DNA from: UMGS363 sp051881775
GTDB lineage: Bacteria; Bacillota; Clostridia; Oscillospirales; Ruminococcaceae
Direction of reading: 5' to 3'
NCBI GenBank assembly: GCA_051881775.1
Contig: JBJEQN010000096.1
Coordinates: forward strand, 1 to 38,329
Length of the DNA stretch: 38,329 bases
Shown here: positions 14,021-21,496 of the stretch, piece after piece
Layout of the letters: each line of letters opens with the position of its first letter
How positions within the stretch are numbered: position 1 is the first letter of the stretch
Made by a program: the position numbers and the translations under genes
The notes under the pieces: model-generated
What the model saw: the letters and a program-made list of their open reading frames with translations, nothing else
The model's database searches: none
Told to the model about the DNA's origin: nothing

Positions 14021-14048
14021 ATTATACCATTATTTCAGATATTTGCAA
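14021..14048 (-). promoter_or_regulatory. yajC promoter
   Basis: Minus strand TTGCAA (14043-14048), 16 bases, TATAAT (14021-14026), 37 bases before the yajC ATG. Confidence 0.7.
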
Positions 14049-14081
14049 GGGTTTTCACAATAATTTCATTATTTATTGTTG

Positions 14082-15920
14082 TCAGGAGTTTTCGGAAGCG
14101 TAATCTTCCTTCATTTTTGCTTCCTGTTCAGCCTGTATCTCGGGGTAAGCGGAGATCATAGGCTGAATGTCGGGCTTGTCCTTCTTGATGCGTCTGCTTA
14201 CATAGTTCTTTGTTATAGCAATAACGGTTCCCGAAAGAGCAAGTACGCCGATAAGGTTAGGTATAGCCATAAGTCCGTTGAAGGTGTCGGAAATATCCCA
14301 TGCAAGGCTCAGATTCATTGTGCAGCCTACGATAATGAACAGCACGAAAATGACTTTGTAAACAACGGTAGCTTTTGTTCCTAAAAGGTATTCCAGCGCT
14401 TTTGTTCCGTAGAAGGACCAGCCCAGTACCGTTGAGAATGCGAAAAGCAGGATAGCAATTGCAAGTATCTTTCCGGAGATCGAGCCAAGACGCTGGCTGA
14501 ACGCATAGGTAACAAGGGGAACGCCGTTAACTTCGTTTATTTCTACCGAGGTGATAACGGGGTTGCCGCTTTCATCGGTCATAAGTGTGCCGTCGCTGTT
14601 CTTGCCCTGAACGCCCTTTATTTCCATAACGTTGGAGTATGTAAAATCGCTTTCGCCCGTTGCGCACTCGGCGTTCTTGAAGCGGATAGTAAGATCCTGT
14701 CCGTAAACCGTCTTTGCGGCATATTCGGTGTAGGTGCCTTCCTCTGCGTCTGCGGAAGCTATTTCAAACTTTGCGTTGATGTTGTCGTCGATAAGGTTAA
14801 CTATTCCTCCGTCGGCGGACTTGTGTATCTCGAAATACTGTCCCTCGGTGGAAATGTTGTTAAGTGCGTCCTCAAAGGTCATGGAGTTTGCAGGACTTGA
14901 AAGGATAACGAAAGCGGTGAGTGTGCAGACGATAATAGTATCAAAGAACACCTCGAAGATACCCCACATACCCTGGATAACAGGTTCCTTTACGTCGGAA
15001 GCGGAGTGTACCATTACAGAGGAGCCGAGACCTGCTTCGTTTGAGAATACGCCTCTCTTGAAGCCCATTGTGATAGCACGCTTGATGATGTATCCGCCCA
15101 CGCCGCCTGCTATTGCGGAGAAGGAGAATGCGTTGGAGAAGATGCTGGAGAAAACGTAGGGTATCTGCTTGTAGTTGGCAATGAAGATTATAAGGCAGCC
15201 GACAATGTAGAAAAGTGCCATAAAGGGTACGATCTTTTCGGCAACGCTTGCAATTCTCTTGATACCGCCGATTATAACGAGAGCGGCGATAACTGCAAGA
15301 ACGATTCCCGTAATAAGGTTGGGAATGTTAAAATTGGATTTCATTGCACTTGAAATGGAGTTGACCTGCGCCATATTTCCGATACCGAAAGAAGCCATAA
15401 CGCAGAAAACAGCAAAGAGAACAGCCAGCGGCTTTGCAATATGCTTAAAGCCCTTGCGTTCCTTAAGTCCCTCTTCAATGTAGTACATTGCGCCGCCCGA
15501 CCATTCGCCGTGGTCGTTTTTCTTACGGAAGTAAATGCCCAGTACGTTTTCGGAGAAGTTTGTCATCATTCCGAAAAATGCGGAGAGCCACATCCAGAAA
15601 ACTGCGCCGGGACCGCCTATGCAGACTGCGGTGGCAACGCCTGCAATGTTACCTGTGCCGATAGTTGCGGCGAGAGCGGTGGAAAGCGCCTGGAACTGTG
15701 AGATAGCTTTCTTTTCCTTGGTCTTTGTGACGGATTTCTTTTTGAAAATTGCAAGGAAGGTTTCGTTCGACCAGAATTTGATCTTTGATACCTGGAAGAA
15801 GCCTGTTCTTACGGTCATGTAAATGCCTGTTGAAATGAGAAGAACAAGCATAGGTATGCCCCATACAACGCCGTTGATCTTGCCGTTTATGGAGGCGATT
15901 GCTTCGATAAATGCGTCCAT
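14082..15920 (-). CDS. AGCS family sodium:alanine/glycine symporter with an inserted domain
   Basis: The protein is an alanine or glycine:sodium symporter. The family signature regions are clear: ALAATIGTGNIAGVATA near residue 85, GGAMYYIEEGL, and GVFSNEAGLGSSVMVHSAS near residue 295. At 612 residues it is about 130-150 longer than typical members (roughly 450-490). The extra length lies at about residues 340-465, between the spans ending CTLTAFVIL and starting GSISGKILAIAILLF. This insert is rich in Asp, Glu, Thr and Gly and looks like a folded beta domain in a loop normally about 25 residues long. The gene has its own promoter. Confidence 0.92.
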   Translation of the reverse strand: MDAFIEAIASINGKINGVVWGIPMLVLLISTGIYMTVRTGFFQVSKIKFWSNETFLAIFKKKSVTKTKEKKAISQFQALSTALAATIGTGNIAGVATAVCIGGPGAVFWMWLSAFFGMMTNFSENVLGIYFRKKNDHGEWSGGAMYYIEEGLKERKGFKHIAKPLAVLFAVFCVMASFGIGNMAQVNSISSAMKSNFNIPNLITGIVLAVIAALVIIGGIKRIASVAEKIVPFMALFYIVGCLIIFIANYKQIPYVFSSIFSNAFSFSAIAGGVGGYIIKRAITMGFKRGVFSNEAGLGSSVMVHSASDVKEPVIQGMWGIFEVFFDTIIVCTLTAFVILSSPANSMTFEDALNNISTEGQYFEIHKSADGGIVNLIDDNINAKFEIASADAEEGTYTEYAAKTVYGQDLTIRFKNAECATGESDFTYSNVMEIKGVQGKNSDGTLMTDESGNPVITSVEINEVNGVPLVTYAFSQRLGSISGKILAIAILLFAFSTVLGWSFYGTKALEYLLGTKATVVYKVIFVLFIIVGCTMNLSLAWDISDTFNGLMAIPNLIGVLALSGTVIAITKNYVSRRIKKDKPDIQPMISAYPEIQAEQEAKMKEDYASENS

Positions 15921-15950
15921 AATGATCCCCTTTTCACTAAAATAATATCT

Positions 15951-15979
15951 ATTATACCATAAAATGCAGGAAAATGCAA
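15951..15979 (-). promoter_or_regulatory. Symporter promoter
   Basis: Minus strand TTGCAT (15974-15979), 17 bases, TATAAT (15951-15956), about 30 bases before the ATG. Confidence 0.75.
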
Positions 15980-16012
15980 TAAAAAATGCAGAAATAAATC
16001 ATATGTAAATAA

Positions 16013-16057
16013 AAAGTTCACGCAAATACTATATATAACAGCATTGCGTGAACTTTT
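16013..16057. terminator. Bidirectional terminator-like hairpin
   Basis: AAAGTTCACGCAA and TTGCGTGAACTTT form a 13-bp stem flanked by A and T runs. It lies just after the 3' end of the hypothetical gene and upstream of the symporter promoter. Confidence 0.85.
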
Positions 16058-16090
16058 ATCCTTAAAATTTATGAAAAAAGCCCGGAGAAA

Positions 16091-16501
16091 TCAAGCATTT
16101 TTATCCGTCTGAGGCTTTGCGCTTTCCCTCTTTGCCTTTTCCTCCGCCTGCCTTGCCCATTCTTCAAGGAGCCAGTCGGGGTACTCGGGGGGCTTGGAGA
16201 AATAGCCAAGCTCGCTGCTTCTTACGGCGTGGTCTTTCAGCCATTCCTTGTACTGCTCTTCTATCCAGTCAAGCATTTCGTGATAACCGTCACGGCTTTG
16301 CTCAAAAACCTTTTCCGCCACCGTTTCCGAAAGATCGAAGCATTTTGCGTCATACCATATCTGAACGGTTATTTCCTCCTTCGGCGTTATGCGGAAGTTG
16401 AAATCGTCAAGGTTCATTCCTCTTTTTGAGCCGCTGTACTTGCCGCCCATTTCAAAATATTCATATTCGGGTATCTTAAATACCCTGTCTTCCTTGTTCA
16501 T
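16091..16501 (-). CDS. Hypothetical protein
   Basis: I do not recognise this 136-residue protein. It has no signal or membrane span. The N-terminal half reads like a beta-rich domain (ITPKEEITVQIWYDAKCFDL), and the C-terminal half is rich in Trp, Glu and Lys (MLDWIEEQYKEWLKDH), probably helical. The end is a charged low-complexity tail. Codon use matches neighbouring genes, a terminator follows its stop, and MITE M1 lies 34 bases upstream of its start, which may have separated it from its original promoter. The ribosome binding site is weak (AAAGGG about 9 bases before ATG). Confidence 0.55.
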   Translation of the reverse strand: MNKEDRVFKIPEYEYFEMGGKYSGSKRGMNLDDFNFRITPKEEITVQIWYDAKCFDLSETVAEKVFEQSRDGYHEMLDWIEEQYKEWLKDHAVRSSELGYFSKPPEYPDWLLEEWARQAEEKAKRESAKPQTDKNA

Positions 16502-16535
16502 ACGCTTCTGCCCTTTCTTTTCTTTTTTGACATAA

Positions 16536-16738
16536 GGGAACCTCTAAAAACCTCCCTCACGGCAAATCCTCTATGAGTTTCGCCATCTGCTGCGTTATCA
16601 AAGTAAACGCTGATTAGATTGAATAAATGAAGCGTTTACTTACCTTGCAATACATCCAGTATCACTGCGGTTTGATGCCTTGCAGCTGACGAAACTCATT
16701 ACGAGGATTTGCTCGTGTTCCGGTTTTTAGAGAACCCC
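16536..16738. mobile_element. MITE-like element M1 with 17-bp terminal inverted repeats
   Basis: The ends are GGGAACCTCTAAAAACC and GGTTTTTAGAGAACCCC, inverted repeats with two mismatches. The 203-bp interior continues as a long imperfect hairpin: CAAATCCTC pairs with GAGGATTTG, and CGAAACTCAT with ATGAGTTTCG. It has no transposase. A second copy (M2) lies at 26222-26403 with the same ends and equivalent but different stem sequences. M1 supplies the last 12 codons and stop of the MmcQ/YjbR gene. Confidence 0.85.
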
Positions 16739-17058
16739 GTAAGTAAAAAGCTGCCGTTCACCATGCTTTCAAGCTCCTCGTCGGGAACGTCGGAATCAAG
16801 ATATACCGTGTTCCAATGTACCTTGTTCATATGATACGCCGGGATAACGCCCTTGTAAACGCTGCGTAGAAAATCGGCGTTGGCAGGCTCGCATTTCAGG
16901 TTAACAATATCCCTGCCGTTCAGTTTCATTATTATCCCAAACCATTTTCCCGTGTCCGAGTGCCGCAGCACCACCGTTTCGGTATCTCCCTCAAAGGGAC
17001 GGTCAGCCGCCGCTCCCGAAAAGGTCAGCGCATATTCAATAAGCTGTTCCTTTGTCAC
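16699..17058 (-). CDS. MmcQ/YjbR family protein with a MITE-derived C-terminus
   Basis: The 119-residue protein is a small cytosolic MmcQ/YjbR (CyaY-like fold) protein, recognised by DRPF, VLRHSDTGKWF, VNLKCEPANADFLR and HMNKVHWNTV. The family is widespread; the role is unclear though a DNA-binding-like fold is known. It starts with GTG two bases after the NUDIX frame's TAA, so the two genes form an operon. The last 12 residues (GFSKNRNTSKSS) are read from the end of MITE M1, replacing the native tail; the core domain appears intact, so it may still function. Confidence 0.82.
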   Translation of the reverse strand: MTKEQLIEYALTFSGAAADRPFEGDTETVVLRHSDTGKWFGIIMKLNGRDIVNLKCEPANADFLRSVYKGVIPAYHMNKVHWNTVYLDSDVPDEELESMVNGSFLLTGFSKNRNTSKSS

Positions 17059-17060
17059 TT

Positions 17061-17543
17061 TTATCCGTTCCTTTCGGCTGTTTTGCCGTAAAAGCTGTAT
17101 TCGCCTGCATTTTCACGGCTTTGGTAAGGTATGCTGCGGTAATCTGCGCCGTTTTTCACGCTTTCGATTATCTTTTTGGTAAGGTCGGGAACGTCGTCAC
17201 GTTCAAGGGCTTCGTCAATGTCAAGCCACAGCACCTCGCTGTTCTCGTCACCGTCCGAGTGTGCTTCTCCGCTTATATATTCCGCAGGTCACACCGCATA
17301 CCAATCCCTTTGGTTGAAGCGCATACCGATAAGCGCAGCAGGCTCGGCGATTATGCCCGTTTCCTCCGCAATTTCACGCCGCACCGCTTCTTCGGGAGTT
17401 TCGCCCTTTTTAAGATACCCTCCCGGAATAATGAGCAGACCCTTTCCCGGGCCGTATGTATGCCTTGCAAGGAGGATCTTTCCGTCACGGACAACTACGC
17501 CTGCGGCTGATTTTCCCCAATCGTTGTTTTCATCGCAGTTCAT
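17061..17543 (-). pseudogene. NUDIX hydrolase interrupted by an in-frame TGA
   Basis: The frame from ATG 17543 encodes a NUDIX protein with the box GGYLKKGETPEEAVRREIAEETG. A TGA at 17289-17291 stops it after 84 residues (DWYAV). The same frame then continues for 75 codons to a TAA at 17061-17063 with sequence that looks like a normal NUDIX C-terminal half (AEYISGEAHSDGDENSEVLW). The whole would be about 160 residues, typical of the family. NUDIX enzymes hydrolyse nucleoside diphosphates linked to another group. A nonsense mutation or assembly error is most likely; read-through cannot be excluded. The truncated product keeps the catalytic box but lacks half the fold. Confidence 0.85.
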
Positions 17544-17578
17544 CTGAAGCGCTCCTTCCGTTTTTATCGTTTTGTTGT

Positions 17579-17607
17579 ATTATACCACTTTGCAGACATT
17601 TAGTCAA
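17579..17607 (-). promoter_or_regulatory. NUDIX-mmcQ operon promoter
   Basis: Minus strand TTGACT (17602-17607), 17 bases, TATAAT (17579-17584). Confidence 0.7.
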
Positions 17608-17699
17608 CGCACAGGTTTCTGAATATTTCCCCGGAAAAAGCAGATGATACTATACGATATGCAGGTTTTTATAAATCAGAAAAAATTTTGTTTGCCCTC

Positions 17700-17728
17700 T
17701 TGACAAATACCCCGAGGGGGTATATAAT
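17700..17728 (+). promoter_or_regulatory. csoR-copA promoter with CsoR operator
   Basis: TTGACA (17700-17705) and TATAAT (17723-17728) are 17 bases apart. The spacer is filled by the pseudo-palindrome ATACCCCGAGGGGGTAT (17707-17723), which matches the G/C-tract type of CsoR operators. Copper-free CsoR bound here would block RNA polymerase; copper binding would release it. Confidence 0.85.
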
Positions 17729-17749
17729 ATCTACAAGGGAGGGGAGAAT

Positions 17750-18058
17750 ATGAACTGTGAAGGAAAATGTGAATTCTGCCATAAAACAAAGGAGCGCTCC
17801 GAAGAGGAGTATAAAAAACTAATCAACAGGCTTAACCGCATAGAAGGTCAGATACGGGGGATAAAGGGCATGGTGGAGAAAAACGCCTACTGTCCCGATA
17901 TACTTATCCAGTCGGCAGCAGTCACGGCGGCTCTTAACGCATTTAACCGTGAACTGCTTTCAAGCCATATCCGAACCTGCGTTGCCGAAGATATAAGAAA
18001 CGGAAACGACCAAGTTATAGAAGAACTTGTTGCAACGCTGCAAAAACTTATGAAATAA
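17750..18058 (+). CDS. csoR: Copper-sensing repressor CsoR
   Basis: CsoR is an all-helical tetrameric repressor that releases DNA on binding Cu(I). The 102-residue protein has the family core INRLNRIEGQIRGIKGMVE. The copper ligands are Cys48, His73 and Cys77; the 25- and 4-residue spacings match known CsoR proteins. An N-terminal CEGKCEFCH segment adds three Cys and a His, a possible extra metal-binding arm. GGGAGGGG precedes the ATG. It is the first gene of the csoR-copA unit and is autoregulated through the operator in its promoter. Confidence 0.93.
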   Translation: MNCEGKCEFCHKTKERSEEEYKKLINRLNRIEGQIRGIKGMVEKNAYCPDILIQSAAVTAALNAFNRELLSSHIRTCVAEDIRNGNDQVIEELVATLQKLMK

Positions 18059-18159
18059 GTGTGAAGAGTGAAGAGTGGAGAGTGAAGCTGCGGAAATGTG
18101 GAAATTTAAAATTTGTTGCTGCGATCCGGTACAAAAACTCCACTCTTCACTCTCCACAC
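18059..18159. repeat. Inverted-repeat element between csoR and copA
   Basis: Two 22-base arms (18059-18080 and 18138-18159), built of GTGAAGAGTG-type units, pair with one mismatch around a 57-base loop. It separates csoR from copA and could tune copA expression. Related 'CACTCTCCACATTCC' text occurs near 29677, suggesting a dispersed family. Confidence 0.7.
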
Positions 18160-18188
18160 CTCAAACTTACCAAAAAGGTGGTTTTCAG

Positions 18189-20696
18189 ATGAAGCAATAC
18201 AATGTAACGGGAATGAGCTGTGCAGCCTGCAGCGCCCGTGTTGAAAAGGCGGTATCAAAGGTAAACGGGGTAACGTCCTGCTCCGTAAGCCTGCTTACAA
18301 ATTCAATGGGAGTTGAGGGCAGCGCTTCCGCCGCAGAGGTCATCGCCGCAGTTGAAGCGGCAGGCTACGGCGCTTCGGAAAAGGGCGCAGCTGCCGCAAA
18401 AAACACCGCCTATGAAGAACAGCTCAAAGACAAGGAAACTCCGCTGCTTAAAAAGAGGGTAATAGCTTCGGTGGCGTTCCTTGCGGTGCTGATGTATTTT
18501 TCAATGGGGCATATGATGTGGGGCTGGCCGCTGCCCGGTTTTATGGCGGACAACCACATAGCAATGGGACTTGTTCAGCTTTTTCTTACCCTTGCAATAA
18601 TGGAGATAAACCGCAAGTTCTTTATAAGCGGCTTCAAGGCTTTGTGGCATAAAGCACCAAATATGGATACCCTTGTCGCTCTGGGAGCCGCCGCCGCTTT
18701 CGGTTACAGCGTTTACGCCCTTTTTGCAATGACAGATGCACAGCTAAGGGGCGACAGCGAGGCGGTAATGGGGTATATGCACGAGTTTTATTTCGAATCG
18801 GCAGGTATGATACTTACCCTTATAACCGTTGGAAAAATGCTTGAAGCAAGGTCAAAGGGCAGAACTGCAGACGCTCTGAAAAGCCTTATGCGCCTTGCTC
18901 CCGAGACCGCAAACGTTATCCGCAGCGGCGAGGAGATAACTATTCCTGCCGAGCAGGTGAACAAGGGGGATATTTTTGTTGTGCGCCCCGGAGAAAGCAT
19001 ACCCGTTGACGGTGTCGTTGCCGAGGGCAGGAGCGCAGTTAACGAAGCCGCTCTTACGGGAGAGAGTATTCCCGTTGACAAGGAGCCGGGAGACAGCGTT
19101 TCTGCGGCTACAATAAACCAGTCGGGCTTCCTTAAATGCGAAGCCGTAAGAGTAGGGGAGGACACCGCTCTTTCAAAGATAATACAAATGGTCAGCGACG
19201 CCGCTGCCACCAAAGCACCCGTTGCAAAAGCGGCGGACAAGGTGTCGGGCATATTCGTTCCTGCGGTAATTATCATCGCAGCCGTGACGATAGCCGTGTG
19301 GCTCCTTGCAGGGCAGACGGTGGGATTCGCCCTTGCAAGAGGTATTTCCGTCCTTGTTATAAGCTGCCCCTGCGCACTTGGACTTGCAACCCCTGTGGCA
19401 ATAATGGTGGGCAGCGGAATGGGCGCAAAGAACGGTATTCTGTTCAAGACCGCCGCTTCTCTTGAATCCGCAGGCAAGGTGAGCATTGTTGCTCTTGATA
19501 AAACGGGAACTATAACCAAAGGCGAGCCGCAGATAACGGATATTGTTCCTGCGGAGGGCGTGAGCGAGGAAGAACTGCTCCGTCTTGCCTATTCTCTTGA
19601 AAAGAAAAGCGAACACCCACTTGCAAAGGCCGTTGTTGCTCTTGTGGAAGAAAGAAATTCGGGATATGACGAAGCCGAAAACTTTGAGATACTTGCAGGA
19701 AACGGTCTGAAAGCTGTTATCAGCGGCAAAGAAGCGGCAGGCGGCAGCTATAAATTTATCGGCAGTATAACAGACCTTGATAAAAAGGCTGCAAAGGAGT
19801 ATGAGCGCCTTTCGGGAGAGGGCAAAACACCCCTTTTCTTTATGCAGAACGGCAGATTTGCCGGTATCCTTGCGGCGGCGGACGTTATAAAGGAGGACAG
19901 CCCGAATGCGGTAAAGGAACTGCAGAATATGGGCATAAAAGTTGTTATGCTAACGGGGGATAACGAGCGCACCGCCAAGACCGTGGGAGCGCAGGCAGGA
20001 GTTGACGAGATAATAGCAGGCGTTCTTCCGGGCGGCAAGGAGGAAGCTGTAAAGAAGCTTAAAAAGCAGGGCGGAGTTGCTATGGTCGGGGACGGAATAA
20101 ACGACGCTCCTGCGCTTACAAGAGCGGATGTTGGCATTGCTATAGGAGCAGGTACCGACGCAGCCATTGACGCAGCCGATGTTGTGCTTATGAAAAGCCG
20201 TCTCAGTGATGTTCCTGCGGCGATACGCCTGAGCAGAGCCACCCTGAGGAACATTCATCAAAACCTGTTCTGGGCGTTTTTCTACAACGCCGTGGGAATA
20301 CCCCTTGCGGCAGGAGTTTGGATACCCGTGTTCGGCTGGCAGCTGAATCCCATGTTCGGAGCGGCGGCAATGAGCCTTTCCAGCTTCTGCGTTGTAACAA
20401 ATGCCTTAAGGCTGAACCTCATCGACATATACAATGCCGGTAAGGACAGAAAAATTAAAGCAAAGCATAAAAAGGAGGAAAAAACAATGACAAAAACATT
20501 GAAGATCGAAGGTATGATGTGCGGACACTGTGAAGCGGCTGTAAAAAAGGCGCTTGAAGCGATCGAAACGGTAGATTCCGCAGAGGTGAGCCACGAAAAG
20601 GGTACGGCGGTAGTAACACTTTCTGCCGATACACCCGACAGCGTGCTGAAAAAAGCCGTTGAGGATAAGGATTATACCGTTACGGAGATAAAGTGA
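18189..20696 (+). CDS. copA: Copper-exporting P1B-type ATPase CopA with fused C-terminal CopZ-like domain
   Basis: The start at 18189 follows AAAGGTGG and begins directly with the N-terminal heavy-metal domain (GMSCAACSARVEKA); the in-frame ATG at 18075 lies inside the inverted repeat and was rejected. The 835-residue protein has eight expected spans, TGES, the transport motif CPC (393-395) in SCPCALGLATP, phosphorylation site Asp437 in DKTGT, SEHPLAKA and GDGINDAPAL. It exports Cu(I) from the cytosol. After the last span the linker KIKAKHKKEEKT joins a complete second metal domain (GMMCGHCEAAVKKAL). That linker is encoded by what looks like a former intergenic ribosome binding site, so copA and copZ seem to have fused. 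Confidence 0.95.
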   Translation: MKQYNVTGMSCAACSARVEKAVSKVNGVTSCSVSLLTNSMGVEGSASAAEVIAAVEAAGYGASEKGAAAAKNTAYEEQLKDKETPLLKKRVIASVAFLAVLMYFSMGHMMWGWPLPGFMADNHIAMGLVQLFLTLAIMEINRKFFISGFKALWHKAPNMDTLVALGAAAAFGYSVYALFAMTDAQLRGDSEAVMGYMHEFYFESAGMILTLITVGKMLEARSKGRTADALKSLMRLAPETANVIRSGEEITIPAEQVNKGDIFVVRPGESIPVDGVVAEGRSAVNEAALTGESIPVDKEPGDSVSAATINQSGFLKCEAVRVGEDTALSKIIQMVSDAAATKAPVAKAADKVSGIFVPAVIIIAAVTIAVWLLAGQTVGFALARGISVLVISCPCALGLATPVAIMVGSGMGAKNGILFKTAASLESAGKVSIVALDKTGTITKGEPQITDIVPAEGVSEEELLRLAYSLEKKSEHPLAKAVVALVEERNSGYDEAENFEILAGNGLKAVISGKEAAGGSYKFIGSITDLDKKAAKEYERLSGEGKTPLFFMQNGRFAGILAAADVIKEDSPNAVKELQNMGIKVVMLTGDNERTAKTVGAQAGVDEIIAGVLPGGKEEAVKKLKKQGGVAMVGDGINDAPALTRADVGIAIGAGTDAAIDAADVVLMKSRLSDVPAAIRLSRATLRNIHQNLFWAFFYNAVGIPLAAGVWIPVFGWQLNPMFGAAAMSLSSFCVVTNALRLNLIDIYNAGKDRKIKAKHKKEEKTMTKTLKIEGMMCGHCEAAVKKALEAIETVDSAEVSHEKGTAVVTLSADTPDSVLKKAVEDKDYTVTEIK
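20487..20696 (+). CDS. Possible separately translated CopZ-like chaperone from an internal start in copA
   Basis: Within the copA frame, GGAGG (20474-20478) lies 8 bases before an ATG (20487), with no stop codon in between. Initiation here would yield a free 69-residue protein with the copper site MCGHC, the normal size for CopZ, a cytosolic Cu(I) chaperone that hands copper to CopA. Thus the locus may make both the fusion and free CopZ. The internal ribosome binding site is directly visible; use of it is inferred. Confidence 0.6.
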   Translation: MTKTLKIEGMMCGHCEAAVKKALEAIETVDSAEVSHEKGTAVVTLSADTPDSVLKKAVEDKDYTVTEIK

Positions 20697-20708
20697 CTGT
20701 GCGGAACT

Positions 20709-21473
20709 GCGAAGCATAACGGGATTCCAAAGGGACTCGTCCCTTTGGCGAGGATTTTTAAGGGCGAGGAGCCCTTAAATCGCTCTCCGCAGAGAGCGAA
20801 ATCCCCTAAAAAGTTAAGCACATAGCCAAGTAACAGCAAAAACAAACAAAGTAACAAACCAAAGGCGCAATTCACATCAAAAATCGGAACCTTGCAATGT
20901 TTTGTCAAAAACATTGCAGGTAAAACCGACAAATGTGAATTGCGCCTATTCTATCGTATCAAGATAAACTACCCTCGGATAAAATGTGCGGAGCGGAGCG
21001 ACGTGCATTTTATCCGACACGGCAAACTTTAGCGGTAGCTTGACGCACAGAATCAGCATTGTTTCGCAGTTTTTCTGTAGGGGCGCACACAGTGTGCGCC
21101 CGTTGGCGAGCACTTTTGGTGCGGTTTAACAGGATTTGTTGGGGCAACTATTACATAGTTTGTCGTGTCGCAGGAAAATACACTTCGCTTCGCTCAGTAT
21201 ATTTTCCTGCGAGGGGGACTTTGTTTGTACGGGTTAGAAATAGGCGCAATTCACATAGTCGGTTCCACAAGTTTTATGTTATACAAGACATTACTTGGTT
21301 CCGATTTTTGATGTGAATTGCGCCTTTGTTTTTTTACTTTGCCGCTTTTAACACGGCTTGGCGTTATGCCCGACTTTAGGGGATTTCGCTCTCTGCGGAG
21401 AGCGACAAGGGGCTCCTCGCCCCTTGACCCTCGCCAAAGGGACTCGTCCCTTTGGAATCCCGTTACGCTTCGC
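20709..21473. repeat. Composite multi-hairpin element E2
   Basis: This is a 765-bp relative of E1, starting 12 bases after copA and lying between convergent copA and metH. The module order is the same: A hairpins, B (20864-20946), C hairpin with loop GGAGCGGAGCGACG, the central GTAGGGGCGCAC hairpin near 21080, C', B' (21243-21324) and A'. Left and central parts differ from E1 by many paired changes, while the right arm (about 21235-21465) matches E1 with a single mismatch. No protein is supported. Confidence 0.85.
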
Positions 21474-21496
21474 AGTCGGATACTTTACTTTGTGTT

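Noticed and set aside
17289..17291. TGA as selenocysteine in the NUDIX protein
   Set aside because: The position is not a catalytic site in the family, and no SECIS-like hairpin was evident after it. A nonsense change or error is simpler.
18075..18188. N-terminal extension of CopA to an upstream ATG
   Set aside because: The extension would be encoded by the inverted repeat and lacks a ribosome binding site; the ATG at 18189 starts exactly at the metal-binding domain.
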